This document shows, one piece after another, positions 33,050 to 41,791 of a DNA stretch of 64,000 nucleotides (position 1 is the stretch's first letter; every line of letters starts with the position of its first letter). The DNA is from JBPCOI01 sp051000395 (lineage in GTDB: Bacteria; Actinomycetota; Actinomycetes; Mycobacteriales; Jatrophihabitantaceae): assembly GCA_051000395.1 (NCBI GenBank), contig JBPCOI010000035.1, positions 6,826 through 70,825 on the forward strand. Direction: 5' to 3'. The notes beneath the pieces are model-generated. The model saw nothing but the letters and a program-made list of their open reading frames with translations, searched no databases and was not told the origin of the DNA. Position numbers and translations under genes: made by a program.

Positions 33050-34969
33050 ATGGCCAAGAGAGTGCAGCAACTCGACCGGGTCGTCATCCGCATCGCCGGG
33101 GACTCCGGGGACGGCATGCAGCTGACCGGCGACCGGTTCACCCAGGAAACCGCGCTGTTCGGCAACGACCTGGCGACGTTCCCGAACTTCCCCGCCGAGA
33201 TCCGCGCCCCCCAGGGCACGCTCGCCGGCGTCTCGTCCTTCCAGCTGCACTTCGCCGACCACGACATCCTCACTCCAGGCGACCGCCCGGACGTCCTGGT
33301 GGCGATGAATCCGGCCGCGCTCAAGGCCAACCTGGCCGAGCTGCCCAGGGGCGCGACCGTCATCGTCGACACCCACGACTTCACCACGCGCGCGCTGGCC
33401 CGCATCGGCTGGGCGAGCAACCCGCTCGAGGACGGCAGTCTGGACAGCTTCCAGGTGCACTCGCTGGACCTGACGCAGATGACCCTCGACGCGCTGGCCG
33501 ACACCGACCTGTCGCGCAAGGACGCCGGACGCAGCAAGAACATGTTCGCGCTCGGGCTGCTGTGCTGGATGTACTCGCGCCCCACGCAGGGCACGATCGA
33601 GTTCGTCCGCACCAAGTTCGCGAGCAAGCCGGAGATCGCGGCGGCGAACATCAGCGCCTTCCAGGCCGGCTACCACTTCGGCGAGACGACCGAGACCTTC
33701 GCGGTGCACTACGAGATCAAGCCGGCCGCACAGCGTCCGGGCACCTACCGCAACATCAGCGGAAACCTGGCCCTTGCCTACGGCCTGGTGGCGGCAGGGC
33801 GGCGGGCGAAGCTGCCGGTCTTCCTCGGCGCCTACCCCATCACGCCGGCCTCGGACATCCTGCACGAGCTGAGCAAGCACAAGCGCTTCGGCGTTCGGAC
33901 CTTCCAGGCCGAGGACGAGATCGCCGGCATCGGCGCGGCTCTCGGTGCGGCTTTCGGTGGTGCGCTCGCGGTCACGACGTCCTCCGGGCCGGGCATCGCG
34001 CTCAAGGGCGAGGCGATCGGACTGGCGGTGTCGCTGGAACTGCCGATGGTCATCTGCGACATCCAGCGCGGCGGTCCGTCCACCGGCCTGCCTACCAAGA
34101 CCGAGCAGTCCGACCTGCTCCAGGCGATGTACGGACGAAACGGCGAGGCTCCGGTGCCCATCGTCGCGGCGCAGTCCCCGGGCGACTGCTTCGACGCGGC
34201 GATCGAGGCGGCGCGCATCGCGCTCACTTATCGCACCCCGGTGTTCCTGCTCTCCGACGGCTACCTCGCCAACTGCTCCGAGCCGTGGCTGGTGCCCTCC
34301 GTCGAGGAACTGCCCGACCTTACCGTCGCCTTCGCCACCGAGCCCAACGCCGAGGACGGGACGTTCCTGCCGTACCTGCGCGACCCCGAGACCCTGGCCC
34401 GGCCGTGGGCGGTGCCCGGCACGCCGGGTCTCGAGCACCGCGTCGGCGGCATCGAGAAGGCCGACAAGACCGGAAACATCAGCTACGACCCCGACAACCA
34501 CGACTTCATGGTGCGCACCCGCCAGGCCAAGGTCGACGGGATCGCCCGCGGCCTGGCCCCCCTTCAGGTCGAGGACCCCGGCGAGCGCGCCACGGTCCTG
34601 GTGCTCGGCTGGGGTTCGACGTACGGGCCGATCGGTGCCGCCTGCCGGCAGGTCCGGGCCACCGGCGCCGCGGTGGCCCAGGCGCACCTGCGCCACCTGA
34701 ATCCGTTCCCGTCCGATCTCGGAGAGATCCTCGCCCGCTACGAGAAGGTCGTCATCCCCGAGATGAACCTGGGGCAGCTGGCGACCCTGGTCCGGGCCAA
34801 GTACCTGGTCGACGTGATCAGCGTGACGCAGGTGCGCGGGTTGCCGTTCAAGGCCGACGAGCTCGCCGAGATGCTGCAGGGCGTGATCTCACCGCACGAT
34901 GACGACGACTCGCCGCAGGCGGGCCAGGTAGCCGCGGGGACACCGAAGGGCGGGCGGCACGATGGCTGA
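33050..34969 (+). CDS. korA: 2-oxoacid:ferredoxin oxidoreductase, fused gamma-alpha subunit
   Basis: A 639-residue subunit of the KorAB enzyme, which oxidises 2-oxoglutarate (or another 2-oxoacid) to the acyl-CoA with ferredoxin. The N-terminal gamma domain begins VVIRIAGDSGDGMQLTG; the alpha (pyrimidine-binding) domain starts near residue 240 with GAYPITPASDILHELSK. TSSGPGIALKGEAIGLAVS marks the alpha domain. It overlaps korB by eight bases. In mycobacteria KorAB replaces the usual oxoglutarate dehydrogenase route. Confidence 0.94.
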   Translation: MAKRVQQLDRVVIRIAGDSGDGMQLTGDRFTQETALFGNDLATFPNFPAEIRAPQGTLAGVSSFQLHFADHDILTPGDRPDVLVAMNPAALKANLAELPRGATVIVDTHDFTTRALARIGWASNPLEDGSLDSFQVHSLDLTQMTLDALADTDLSRKDAGRSKNMFALGLLCWMYSRPTQGTIEFVRTKFASKPEIAAANISAFQAGYHFGETTETFAVHYEIKPAAQRPGTYRNISGNLALAYGLVAAGRRAKLPVFLGAYPITPASDILHELSKHKRFGVRTFQAEDEIAGIGAALGAAFGGALAVTTSSGPGIALKGEAIGLAVSLELPMVICDIQRGGPSTGLPTKTEQSDLLQAMYGRNGEAPVPIVAAQSPGDCFDAAIEAARIALTYRTPVFLLSDGYLANCSEPWLVPSVEELPDLTVAFATEPNAEDGTFLPYLRDPETLARPWAVPGTPGLEHRVGGIEKADKTGNISYDPDNHDFMVRTRQAKVDGIARGLAPLQVEDPGERATVLVLGWGSTYGPIGAACRQVRATGAAVAQAHLRHLNPFPSDLGEILARYEKVVIPEMNLGQLATLVRAKYLVDVISVTQVRGLPFKADELAEMLQGVISPHDDDDSPQAGQVAAGTPKGGRHDG

Positions 34970-35993
34970 GCTGAGCCTGAAGGCCAAGGACTTCAAGACC
35001 GACCAGGAGGTCCGCTGGTGCCCCGGGTGCGGTGACTACGCGATCCTGGCGGCGGTGCAGGGCTTCATGCCCGAGCTCGGCATCCCCCGCGAGAACATCG
35101 TGTTCATCTCGGGTATCGGCTGCTCGAGCCGCTTCCCGTACTACATGAACACCTATGGCATGCACTCGATCCACGGCCGGGCACCGGCGATCGCCACCGG
35201 GCTCTCGTCCTCTCGTCCGGACCTGTCGGTGTGGGTCATCACCGGCGACGGGGACGCGCTCTCGATCGGCGGCAACCACCTGATCCACGCACTGCGCCGC
35301 AACGTCAACCTCACGATCCTGCTGTTCAACAACCGCATCTACGGTCTGACCAAGGGCCAGTACTCGCCGACATCCGAACGGGGCAAGATCACCAAGTCCA
35401 CCCCGATGGGCTCGTTGGACAATCCGTTCAACCCGATCTCCCTCGCGCTCGGCGCCGAGGCGACATTCGTCGCGCGCACGCTGGATTCCGATCGGAAGCA
35501 CCTCACCTCGGTGCTGCGCGCGGCGGCCGAGCATTCCGGCACCGCACTCGTCGAGATCTACCAGAACTGCAACATCTTCAACGACGGCGCGTTCGACGTC
35601 CTCAAGGAAGCCGACACCCGCGAGGACTGGACGATCCGCATGGTGCACGACCAGCCGCTGCGCTTCGGCGCACCCGGCCCGGACGGTGTCGGCTCGAAGG
35701 CGGTCATCCGTACCGGGGGCGGGCTCACCATCGCCGATGACGTGGCCGCCGACGACCCGAGGGTGGTCGTGCACGACGCGCACGCCGAGGACCCGGCGTA
35801 TGCGTTCACGCTCTCGCGGCTATCGGCACTCGACGCCCGCTACGCCCCGATGGGGGTCTTCCGCTCGGTCGAGCGGCCCACCTACGACGCGCTGATGGCC
35901 GAGCAGCTCGACGCTGCGGCCGCGAAAGCGCCTGGCGACACGGCCGCGCTCGACGCGCTGCTCGCGGGTTCGGACACCTGGACGATCGGCTGA
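34962..35993 (+). CDS. korB: 2-oxoacid:ferredoxin oxidoreductase beta subunit
   Basis: A 343-residue thiamine diphosphate-binding subunit. CPGCGD near residue 20 and CSSR further on supply cluster ligands; the TPP motif is GDGDALSIGGNHL followed by NNRIYGLTKGQ. It is complete and pairs with KorA through the eight-base overlap. No ferredoxin gene is adjacent. Confidence 0.95.
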   Translation: MAELSLKAKDFKTDQEVRWCPGCGDYAILAAVQGFMPELGIPRENIVFISGIGCSSRFPYYMNTYGMHSIHGRAPAIATGLSSSRPDLSVWVITGDGDALSIGGNHLIHALRRNVNLTILLFNNRIYGLTKGQYSPTSERGKITKSTPMGSLDNPFNPISLALGAEATFVARTLDSDRKHLTSVLRAAAEHSGTALVEIYQNCNIFNDGAFDVLKEADTREDWTIRMVHDQPLRFGAPGPDGVGSKAVIRTGGGLTIADDVAADDPRVVVHDAHAEDPAYAFTLSRLSALDARYAPMGVFRSVERPTYDALMAEQLDAAAAKAPGDTAALDALLAGSDTWTIG

Positions 35994-36028
35994 ACGCGTC
36001 CGGTCCAGCGCCCGTACTCTGACCGGGC

Positions 36029-36454
36029 ATGGCCGCGGCGAACGAGTACCAGGACTGGAACGACAGGATCATCCAAGAGTTCCGTGCCAACGACGGGCGT
36101 CTCGGCGGGGACTTCGCGGGCGCGCCGGTCCTGCTGCTGCACACGACGGGCGCGAAGAGCGGCCGGGAACGGGTCAACCCCGTCATGTACCTGGACGCGG
36201 ACGGGAGCCGCTTCGTCTTCGCGTCCAAGGCCGGCGCCGACACCAATCCGGACTGGTACCACAACCTCGTCGCCCATCCGGAGGTCACCGTCGAGCTCGG
36301 CGCCGAGCGCTATGCCGCGACGGCGACACCGGTCACCGGCTCGCAGCGGGATCGGCTCTACGCAGAGCAGGCCCGGCGCAACCCCGGCTTCGCCGGGTAT
36401 CAGGACAAGACCGCGCGGGTCATCCCCGTCGTCGAGCTGAACATCCGGCCGTAA
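36029..36454 (+). CDS. Deazaflavin (F420)-dependent nitroreductase family protein
   Basis: A 141-residue split-barrel protein of the Ddn/DUF385 family. The motif LLLHTTGAKSGRERVNPV at about residue 35 binds the cofactor phosphate and DWYHNLVAHPEVTVELG near residue 80 is typical. Members use F420 or related flavins; the physiological substrate may be menaquinone. It follows korB by 35 bases. Confidence 0.92.
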   Translation: MAAANEYQDWNDRIIQEFRANDGRLGGDFAGAPVLLLHTTGAKSGRERVNPVMYLDADGSRFVFASKAGADTNPDWYHNLVAHPEVTVELGAERYAATATPVTGSQRDRLYAEQARRNPGFAGYQDKTARVIPVVELNIRP

Positions 36455-36550
36455 GCACTGCCCATGCGCCGGTAACGTCGCCGGCCGCCAGAATTCGCCG
36501 GCCGCGATGATGCCGCCGACGGCCGCGAGAGCATGCGTGGCGTGCCCAAC

Positions 36551-36585
36551 TCGGCATAGACCGGATCTCCGGCGAGCTATGCCGA
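36551..36585. terminator. Hairpin between convergent genes
   Basis: TCGGCATAG and CTATGCCGA form a nine-base stem that encloses an inner CCGG-ATCT-CCGG hairpin. It lies midway between the F420-family gene (plus) and a lipoprotein gene (minus) and is likely a two-way terminator. Confidence 0.65.
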
Positions 36586-36616
36586 TCTTGCCGCGCGATC
36601 TCCGGTGCGAAGCTGA

Positions 36617-37000
36617 TTAGCTGCACACCCGAAGGAAGCGGACGGCGCCCGGTCGGGCATGGAAGTGAACGACGTGGCCGAGGTCGTCGCGGAAGATCGC
36701 AACAGAAGGCGACGGGGTTCTCATGGTGCCGGCCTGGTAGGGGTTGCCCCAGCCAGCAGGGGGATTGCCGCTGCCGTCGTCTAGCGGGGTGTCGGCGACG
36801 TAGAAGGTCGCGCCGATGCGTGCCTCGCTGATACCGCAGTGCGTGTAAAGGGAGTAAGGCACCTCAGCCGACAGCGGGCCGCTCGACGACGCGGGCTTCG
36901 TCGCCGGGACCGTTGCTCCCGACCCGGAGCCAGAGCACGCAGTCACGGTGCCGGTGAGCACGAGGAGCGCCACTGCCAGCGCGGGAAACCAGTGCTTCAT
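36617..37000 (-). CDS. Putative lipoprotein
   Basis: A 127-residue exported protein. The signal peptide MKHWFPALAVALLVLTGTV ends in the lipobox VTAC (Cys at about residue 22), followed by a Gly/Ser-rich linker. The mature part has a few possible strands and two cysteines (THCGISEAR and the C-terminal VCS). No family recognised. It is divergent from the cupin gene. Confidence 0.75.
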   Translation of the reverse strand: MKHWFPALAVALLVLTGTVTACSGSGSGATVPATKPASSSGPLSAEVPYSLYTHCGISEARIGATFYVADTPLDDGSGNPPAGWGNPYQAGTMRTPSPSVAIFRDDLGHVVHFHARPGAVRFLRVCS

Positions 37001-37220
37001 GATGAAGCAGACTACGGCGGAGGCGTGCGTTGCTCCGCATCCGCAGATCGGCAGGGTCCGGCCGTCGAAGCGTGCCACTTGGGACGCTGACACGACCTCG
37101 CAAATCGGCGCGCGTACGCAGGAGCGCAAAGTCGGGTTCGGCAGCTATGGTCACGAGCATGATCCACGCAGCCGCCAGGGCGTCGTACGCCAAGGCCACG
37201 CCGACGAGGAACTGCTGACG

Positions 37221-37550
37221 ATGTGGCACCTCGACGCGGAGGCCCACTTCACCCGTCCCGAAGACGGTCCCAACCAGTACATCGAGCACGTTCGCGTGCC
37301 GGCCATGAGCATCGGTACGTACCACCTCCCTGCCGGCGGGATCGACGACCAGACCCCTCATGCTGAGGACGAGGTGTACGTCGTGCTCACCGGGCAGGCC
37401 CACTTCACGAGCGGCGGCGACACGCTCGCCGTGGGCCCTGGGACCACCCTGTTCGTGCCAGCGGACGAAGAGCACCGCTTCCACGACGTCGTGCAGGACC
37501 TCGCCGTCCTGGTCGTCTTCGCGCCGCCCTACAGCGGCCCACGCAGCTGA
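37221..37550 (+). CDS. Cupin domain protein
   Basis: A 109-residue single-barrel cupin. Motif 1 is seen as PHAEDEVYVVLTGQAHF (His and Glu ligands) and motif 2 as VPADEEHRFHDV (His ligand). It probably binds a metal; the reaction is unknown. The start at 37221 follows GACGAGGAACTG; an earlier in-frame start is not convincing. It is followed by rarD after 68 bases. Confidence 0.85.
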   Translation: MWHLDAEAHFTRPEDGPNQYIEHVRVPAMSIGTYHLPAGGIDDQTPHAEDEVYVVLTGQAHFTSGGDTLAVGPGTTLFVPADEEHRFHDVVQDLAVLVVFAPPYSGPRS

Positions 37551-37618
37551 CGGACAATGAGCCAGGAGGGACGGATTGGCCGGGGTGTCGCGGCGCTGCG
37601 GTACGTAGGCTGACAGTT

Positions 37619-38542
37619 GTGCACGATGACGCCGAGGGCCGCCGCGGACTGACCTACGGTATCGGCGCATACCTGCTCTGGGGCGTGTTCCCGCTGTTCT
37701 TCCCGCTGCTCGAACCTGCCGGGACGATCGAGATCCTGGCCCAGCGCATGGTCTGGTCGCTCGTCGTGGTGGCCGTGATCTTGCGGGTCAGCGGCAGTTT
37801 CGCCGGGGTGCGCGCCGTGCTGCGCGACCGACGCAAGACCGTACTGCTGTTGCTGGCCGCGGTCGTCATCACCGTCAACTGGGGCACCTACATCTGGGGC
37901 GTCAACAGCGGGCACGTGGTGGAGACCAGCCTCGGCTACTTCATCAACCCGTTGTTCACGATCCTGCTGGGCGTGCTGGTGCTCTCCGAGCGGCTGCGGC
38001 CCGCGCAGTGGGTGGCAGTCGGAATCGGGGGGGCGGCCGTCGTCGTGATCACGCTCGACTACGGGCGACCGCCGTGGATCGCGCTCATCCTGGCCTTCTC
38101 CTTCGGGATGTACGGCTTCTTCAAAAAGCGCGCGGCGGTCGGCGCGGTGGACTCGCTGGCGATCGAGACGGGCGCGATGTTCATCCCGGCGATGATCGCC
38201 TTGGGGGTCATCGCGGCGCAGGGCGAGCTGGTGTTTGGCCGCCACGATGTCGGCACGACGTTGCTGCTGGCCAGCACCGGCATCGTCACCGCGGTGCCGC
38301 TGTTGTTGTTCGCAGCCTCCACGCGACGGCTGCCGCTCAGCGTCGTGGGGTTGCTGCAGTACCTGGCGCCGGTGCTGCAGTTCGCGGTGGGCGTCGGAAT
38401 CCGTCACGAGCCGTTGCCCACCGCCGAGCTGATCGGTTTCGCGCTGGTGTGGCTAGCGTTGATCATCCTCACCGTCGACGGTGTCCGCTCCCAGCGCCGC
38501 CGTGACCCGCTGGGCGCGGCCGCGGAATCGGTCGCTGCTTGA
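37619..38542 (+). CDS. rarD: RarD, EamA family transporter
   Basis: A 307-residue membrane protein with about ten hydrophobic segments in two EamA halves. GIGAYLLWGVFPLFFPLL at the N-terminus and NWGTYIWGVNSGHVVETSLG in the middle are hallmarks of RarD. Family members are thought to export small metabolites; the substrate is not known. It starts at GTG 37619. Confidence 0.93.
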   Translation: MHDDAEGRRGLTYGIGAYLLWGVFPLFFPLLEPAGTIEILAQRMVWSLVVVAVILRVSGSFAGVRAVLRDRRKTVLLLLAAVVITVNWGTYIWGVNSGHVVETSLGYFINPLFTILLGVLVLSERLRPAQWVAVGIGGAAVVVITLDYGRPPWIALILAFSFGMYGFFKKRAAVGAVDSLAIETGAMFIPAMIALGVIAAQGELVFGRHDVGTTLLLASTGIVTAVPLLLFAASTRRLPLSVVGLLQYLAPVLQFAVGVGIRHEPLPTAELIGFALVWLALIILTVDGVRSQRRRDPLGAAAESVAA

Positions 38543-38630
38543 GGCCTCGACGGCTGCGCGCCCCCAGTGCCGGCGCCCGGCGCGGCCACTAACGGCCGGC
38601 AGATCGCGGCACATCTGCGACGATCAGCGC

Positions 38631-39356
38631 ATGAGCTCGCCGCCGACAGCCCAGCTCGCCGCAATACGCGCGTCCACCGCCGAACTGCTGCTCGGGCTGG
38701 CGGCCGAAAAGTGGTCCGATGCCGATGCGCGGGCGGCGTCGCTGCTGCCGGGCTGGACGCGCGGGCACGTGCTGACGCACCTCGCCCGCAACGCCGACGG
38801 CATCGCCCGTACCCTTTCCGGCGCGCTGCGGGGCGCGATCGTGCCGCGCTATCCGTCCGGGCGTACCGGACGCGACGCCGACATCGAAGCGGGCTCGGCA
38901 CGCGGGATCGCCGAGTTGATCACCGACGTGCAGGAGTCCGCGGATCGGCTGGATCGCGTGTTCGGCGCGGTGGCCGATGCGGACGGCTGGGCGTTGCCCA
39001 CCGACGACCGGACGGCGGGCGACTACCTCCTCGCCCGGTGGCGGGAGGTCGAGATCCACCGCGTCGATTTGGCCGGCAGCTACACCGCCGCGCAATGGCC
39101 ACCGGGGTTCCTCGCGCTCATGGTGCCCGAACTCGCGCAGACGTTGGGCGAGCGGGCGAGCGTCGCCGTCCGCGCGGTGGTGACGGCCGAGGGCTCGTCG
39201 AGCCATGAGCTCGCCGGGCGGTCGTGGACGGCCGGTGGCGCGGATCCGGTCGAGGTTGCCGGACCGGACTGGGCACTGCTGGCCTGGCTGCTCGGGCGCG
39301 CATCCGTCGCGGCCGCTGTGCTGACGGCGGTGCCCGATCTGTCACCCTGGCGTTAG
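38631..39356 (+). CDS. Maleylpyruvate isomerase family mycothiol-dependent enzyme
   Basis: A 241-residue DinB-fold protein. The three metal ligands expected for this family are visible: His in RGHVLTHLARNADG, and Glu plus His/Asp in REVEIHRVDLAG. Such enzymes use mycothiol in isomerase or transferase reactions. Length and the C-terminal small domain (PDWALLAWLLGR) are typical. The specific substrate is not evident. Confidence 0.9.
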   Translation: MSSPPTAQLAAIRASTAELLLGLAAEKWSDADARAASLLPGWTRGHVLTHLARNADGIARTLSGALRGAIVPRYPSGRTGRDADIEAGSARGIAELITDVQESADRLDRVFGAVADADGWALPTDDRTAGDYLLARWREVEIHRVDLAGSYTAAQWPPGFLALMVPELAQTLGERASVAVRAVVTAEGSSSHELAGRSWTAGGADPVEVAGPDWALLAWLLGRASVAAAVLTAVPDLSPWR

Positions 39357-39390
39357 CGCCGCGTGTTCGGCCACACGCGCCGGGCAGATC

Positions 39391-39436
39391 ATGACGTGGC
39401 GGCAGTCCGCATACCCGCTATCCGCGCGCACGTCAT
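39391..39436. terminator. Inverted repeat between convergent genes
   Basis: ATGACGTG (39391-39398) and CACGTCAT (39429-39436) are exact inverted copies 30 bases apart. They lie between the isomerase-family gene (plus) and the MFS gene (minus). A terminator is likely but the loop is long. Confidence 0.4.
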
Positions 39437-39460
39437 ATGACATGTCGATTCGGTGACGGC

Positions 39461-40687
39461 TTATTCGAGCGCCGGGTTGCGGCGATGGCGGTCAAGGGCC
39501 CCGGCGGCGAGCAGCACCAGCGCCGGAAGCACGAGCAGCCCGGTACGCAGGCCGCCGTGCTGGGCGACGACGGCGACGCTCACCGGTCCCACGGCCTGGC
39601 CGATCGCGGCGACCGTCAACACCTGTCCCACTGCGCCGTCAGCCGTGCCGGGCGTGCCCGCGACGTGCAGGGAGGAGACGAGCGGGAAGGTGGCGCCGAT
39701 CCCGGCACCGGCGAGCGCGATCCCCAGCCCCGCCACGGCAGGACCGGTGGCGACCAGCAGGACCGGCAGGCCGAGCAGTGCGGTGGCGAGCGCCGCGGCG
39801 AGCACGCGTGCCGTGCTGGTGCGCCGGGCGAGGCGGCTGGCGGCCACGCGGCCAGCGAGGTTGGCGGCGTACAGGCCGCCGACCATGGCCGCCGCCGAAC
39901 CCGTGCTCAACCCCACGCCGTCGTGCAGGTAGCTCGCCAGCCAGAAGCTCAGCGAGAACTCCAGCGCGACGACGGCGAAGACAAGCACCAGCGTCGAACG
40001 CAGCCAGGGCGACCCCGCTTCCGCGCCCCGCGAACGGGCCGACGGACGGCCCGTAGCGGCCCCTCCGCCGCGCGCCTGGGTCGGCCGCCGCGCCGCGGGG
40101 ATCTGCACCGTCGCCGAGGCTGCGACGGCAACCACAACCAGCGCGCCGCAGATCACGAACGCGAATCGCCAGCTCAGCACGGTGGCGGCCATGCCGGCGA
40201 TCAGCAGGGGTGCGACGATGCCGCCGAGGCTGACGGCCACCTCCCCCTCGGTCATGGCAATGGTTCGTCGCGCGCCGTGGGCATCGGCGAGCGCGGCCCA
40301 CAGCCGTATCAGCGCCGAGGTAGCCAGCAGGCTGACGAACAGTGCTGCCACCACCGTGACCGCAGCCGTGTCGCCGTAGCCCACGGCCAATCCGGCGACT
40401 GCCGCCCCGCCCAGTCCCAGCCGGATCAGGACCGGACGTCCCGGGCCGCGACCGGCGCGGGTAGCGAGCAAACCCGCGAGACCGCCACCGACCGCGAACG
40501 CCACCTGGTGCAACGCTCCCACCAGGTAGGAGATGCGCTCCACCGAGCGCAGGTACGGCAGTGCCGGTCCGAGCACCGCGTTCAGCAGGCCGAACGCCGT
40601 CAGGGCCGCGAACGTCACCCAGGTGAACCGGTCGCGGCGGTAGCCGAGCCGCGCCCGCTCGTTGCGCTCAATCGTCACGACACCCAT
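39461..40687 (-). CDS. MFS family transporter
   Basis: A 408-residue membrane protein with about 12 hydrophobic segments in two halves separated by a basic Arg/Gly-rich loop near residue 200. The MFS loop between helices 2 and 3 is seen as LATRAGRGPGRPVL. The start at 40687 gives MGVVTIERNERARLGYRRDR. No substrate can be inferred; it resembles drug or sugar effluxers. It is convergent with the isomerase gene. Confidence 0.88.
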   Translation of the reverse strand: MGVVTIERNERARLGYRRDRFTWVTFAALTAFGLLNAVLGPALPYLRSVERISYLVGALHQVAFAVGGGLAGLLATRAGRGPGRPVLIRLGLGGAAVAGLAVGYGDTAAVTVVAALFVSLLATSALIRLWAALADAHGARRTIAMTEGEVAVSLGGIVAPLLIAGMAATVLSWRFAFVICGALVVVAVAASATVQIPAARRPTQARGGGAATGRPSARSRGAEAGSPWLRSTLVLVFAVVALEFSLSFWLASYLHDGVGLSTGSAAAMVGGLYAANLAGRVAASRLARRTSTARVLAAALATALLGLPVLLVATGPAVAGLGIALAGAGIGATFPLVSSLHVAGTPGTADGAVGQVLTVAAIGQAVGPVSVAVVAQHGGLRTGLLVLPALVLLAAGALDRHRRNPALE

Positions 40688-40728
40688 CCTGGACGGGCCA
40701 TCCGGCCGGCCGAGGCGCCCGCCGGGTG

Positions 40729-41724
40729 TCAGCCGGTGCGGGCGACGACGAGGTCGGTGAGGGTCTCGAAGGCCGCCCGGGCCGGCACGTCGGGCAGCTG
40801 GCTCAGCGACCGGCGCGCGGAATCGGCGTAGGCCGTCAGCGTGTCTCGCGCCTGCCGCAGCCCGGCGGAGCGGCGCATCAGCGCGAGCGCCTCGGCGTGC
40901 TCGGCGTCGTCCGGCAGCGGCCGGCTCACCAGCGAACGCAGCCGCTCGCCCTCGGCCTCGCGCGATTGCAGCGCGTAGAGCACCGGCAGCGTGGCGACGC
41001 CTTCGCGCAGATCGGTGCCGGGCGTCTTGCCCGACTCCGCCGAGTCCGAGGCGATGTCGAGGATGTCGTCGCTGAGCTGGAAGGCCACGCCGATCTGCTC
41101 GCCGAACGCGCGCAGCCGGTCCACCACCTGCTCGGGCACGCCGGCGAAGTGCGCGCCGAACTCCCCGGCCGTGGCGATGAGCGAGCCGGTCTTGTCCGCC
41201 AGGACCTGCAGGTAGTGGGCCACCGGGTCGGCACCGGCCCGAGCCCCTACGGTCTCGCGGATCTGGCCGATCACCAGCCGTTCGAACGTGCTCGCCTGCA
41301 GGCGCACCGCGTATGGGCCGAGGTCGGCGAGCAGGTTGGACGCGCGGGAGAACAGGAAGTCGCCGGTGAGGATGGCGACGGTGTTGTCCCACCGCGCATT
41401 GGCCGACTCGGCGCCCCTGCGAACGGGAGCTTCGTCCATGACGTCGTCGTGGTAGAGCGTGGCCAGGGGGGTCAGCTCGACCACGACGGCTGCCGGCACG
41501 ATCTCCGGACGCGTCGCGTCACCGAAGTGCGCCGCCAGCACGCTGACGAGCGGACGGAACCGCTTGCCGCCCGCATCCACCAGGTGCCGCGCGGCGCCGG
41601 CGACGAACTCGTCCTCCGCGCGGACCGCGATGCGCAGGGCGTCCTCGATCCGCTCCAGGCCGTTACGCACCGAGGACTCCAGCGCCGGGTCCTCGAAGCT
41701 CACACCCAGCGGCGAGGGCGTCAT
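40729..41724 (-). CDS. Polyprenyl diphosphate synthase (menaquinone side chain)
   Basis: A 331-residue trans-isoprenyl synthase. The first Asp-rich motif is in YHDDVMDEAPVRRG and the second is QLSDDILDIASD, as in heptaprenyl to decaprenyl synthases. Residues before the first motif control chain length but I cannot deduce the length. It follows nuoN by 67 bases, which points to a role in menaquinone synthesis for complex I; mycobacterial grcC1 lies next to menJ and htpX. Confidence 0.93.
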   Translation of the reverse strand: MTPSPLGVSFEDPALESSVRNGLERIEDALRIAVRAEDEFVAGAARHLVDAGGKRFRPLVSVLAAHFGDATRPEIVPAAVVVELTPLATLYHDDVMDEAPVRRGAESANARWDNTVAILTGDFLFSRASNLLADLGPYAVRLQASTFERLVIGQIRETVGARAGADPVAHYLQVLADKTGSLIATAGEFGAHFAGVPEQVVDRLRAFGEQIGVAFQLSDDILDIASDSAESGKTPGTDLREGVATLPVLYALQSREAEGERLRSLVSRPLPDDAEHAEALALMRRSAGLRQARDTLTAYADSARRSLSQLPDVPARAAFETLTDLVVARTG

Positions 41725-41791
41725 CCGAGGTGCTGCTCAGGCGACAGCGCACCGGCAGCCAGGGACAGCGCCCCGGCCACGGTCGGGCGGT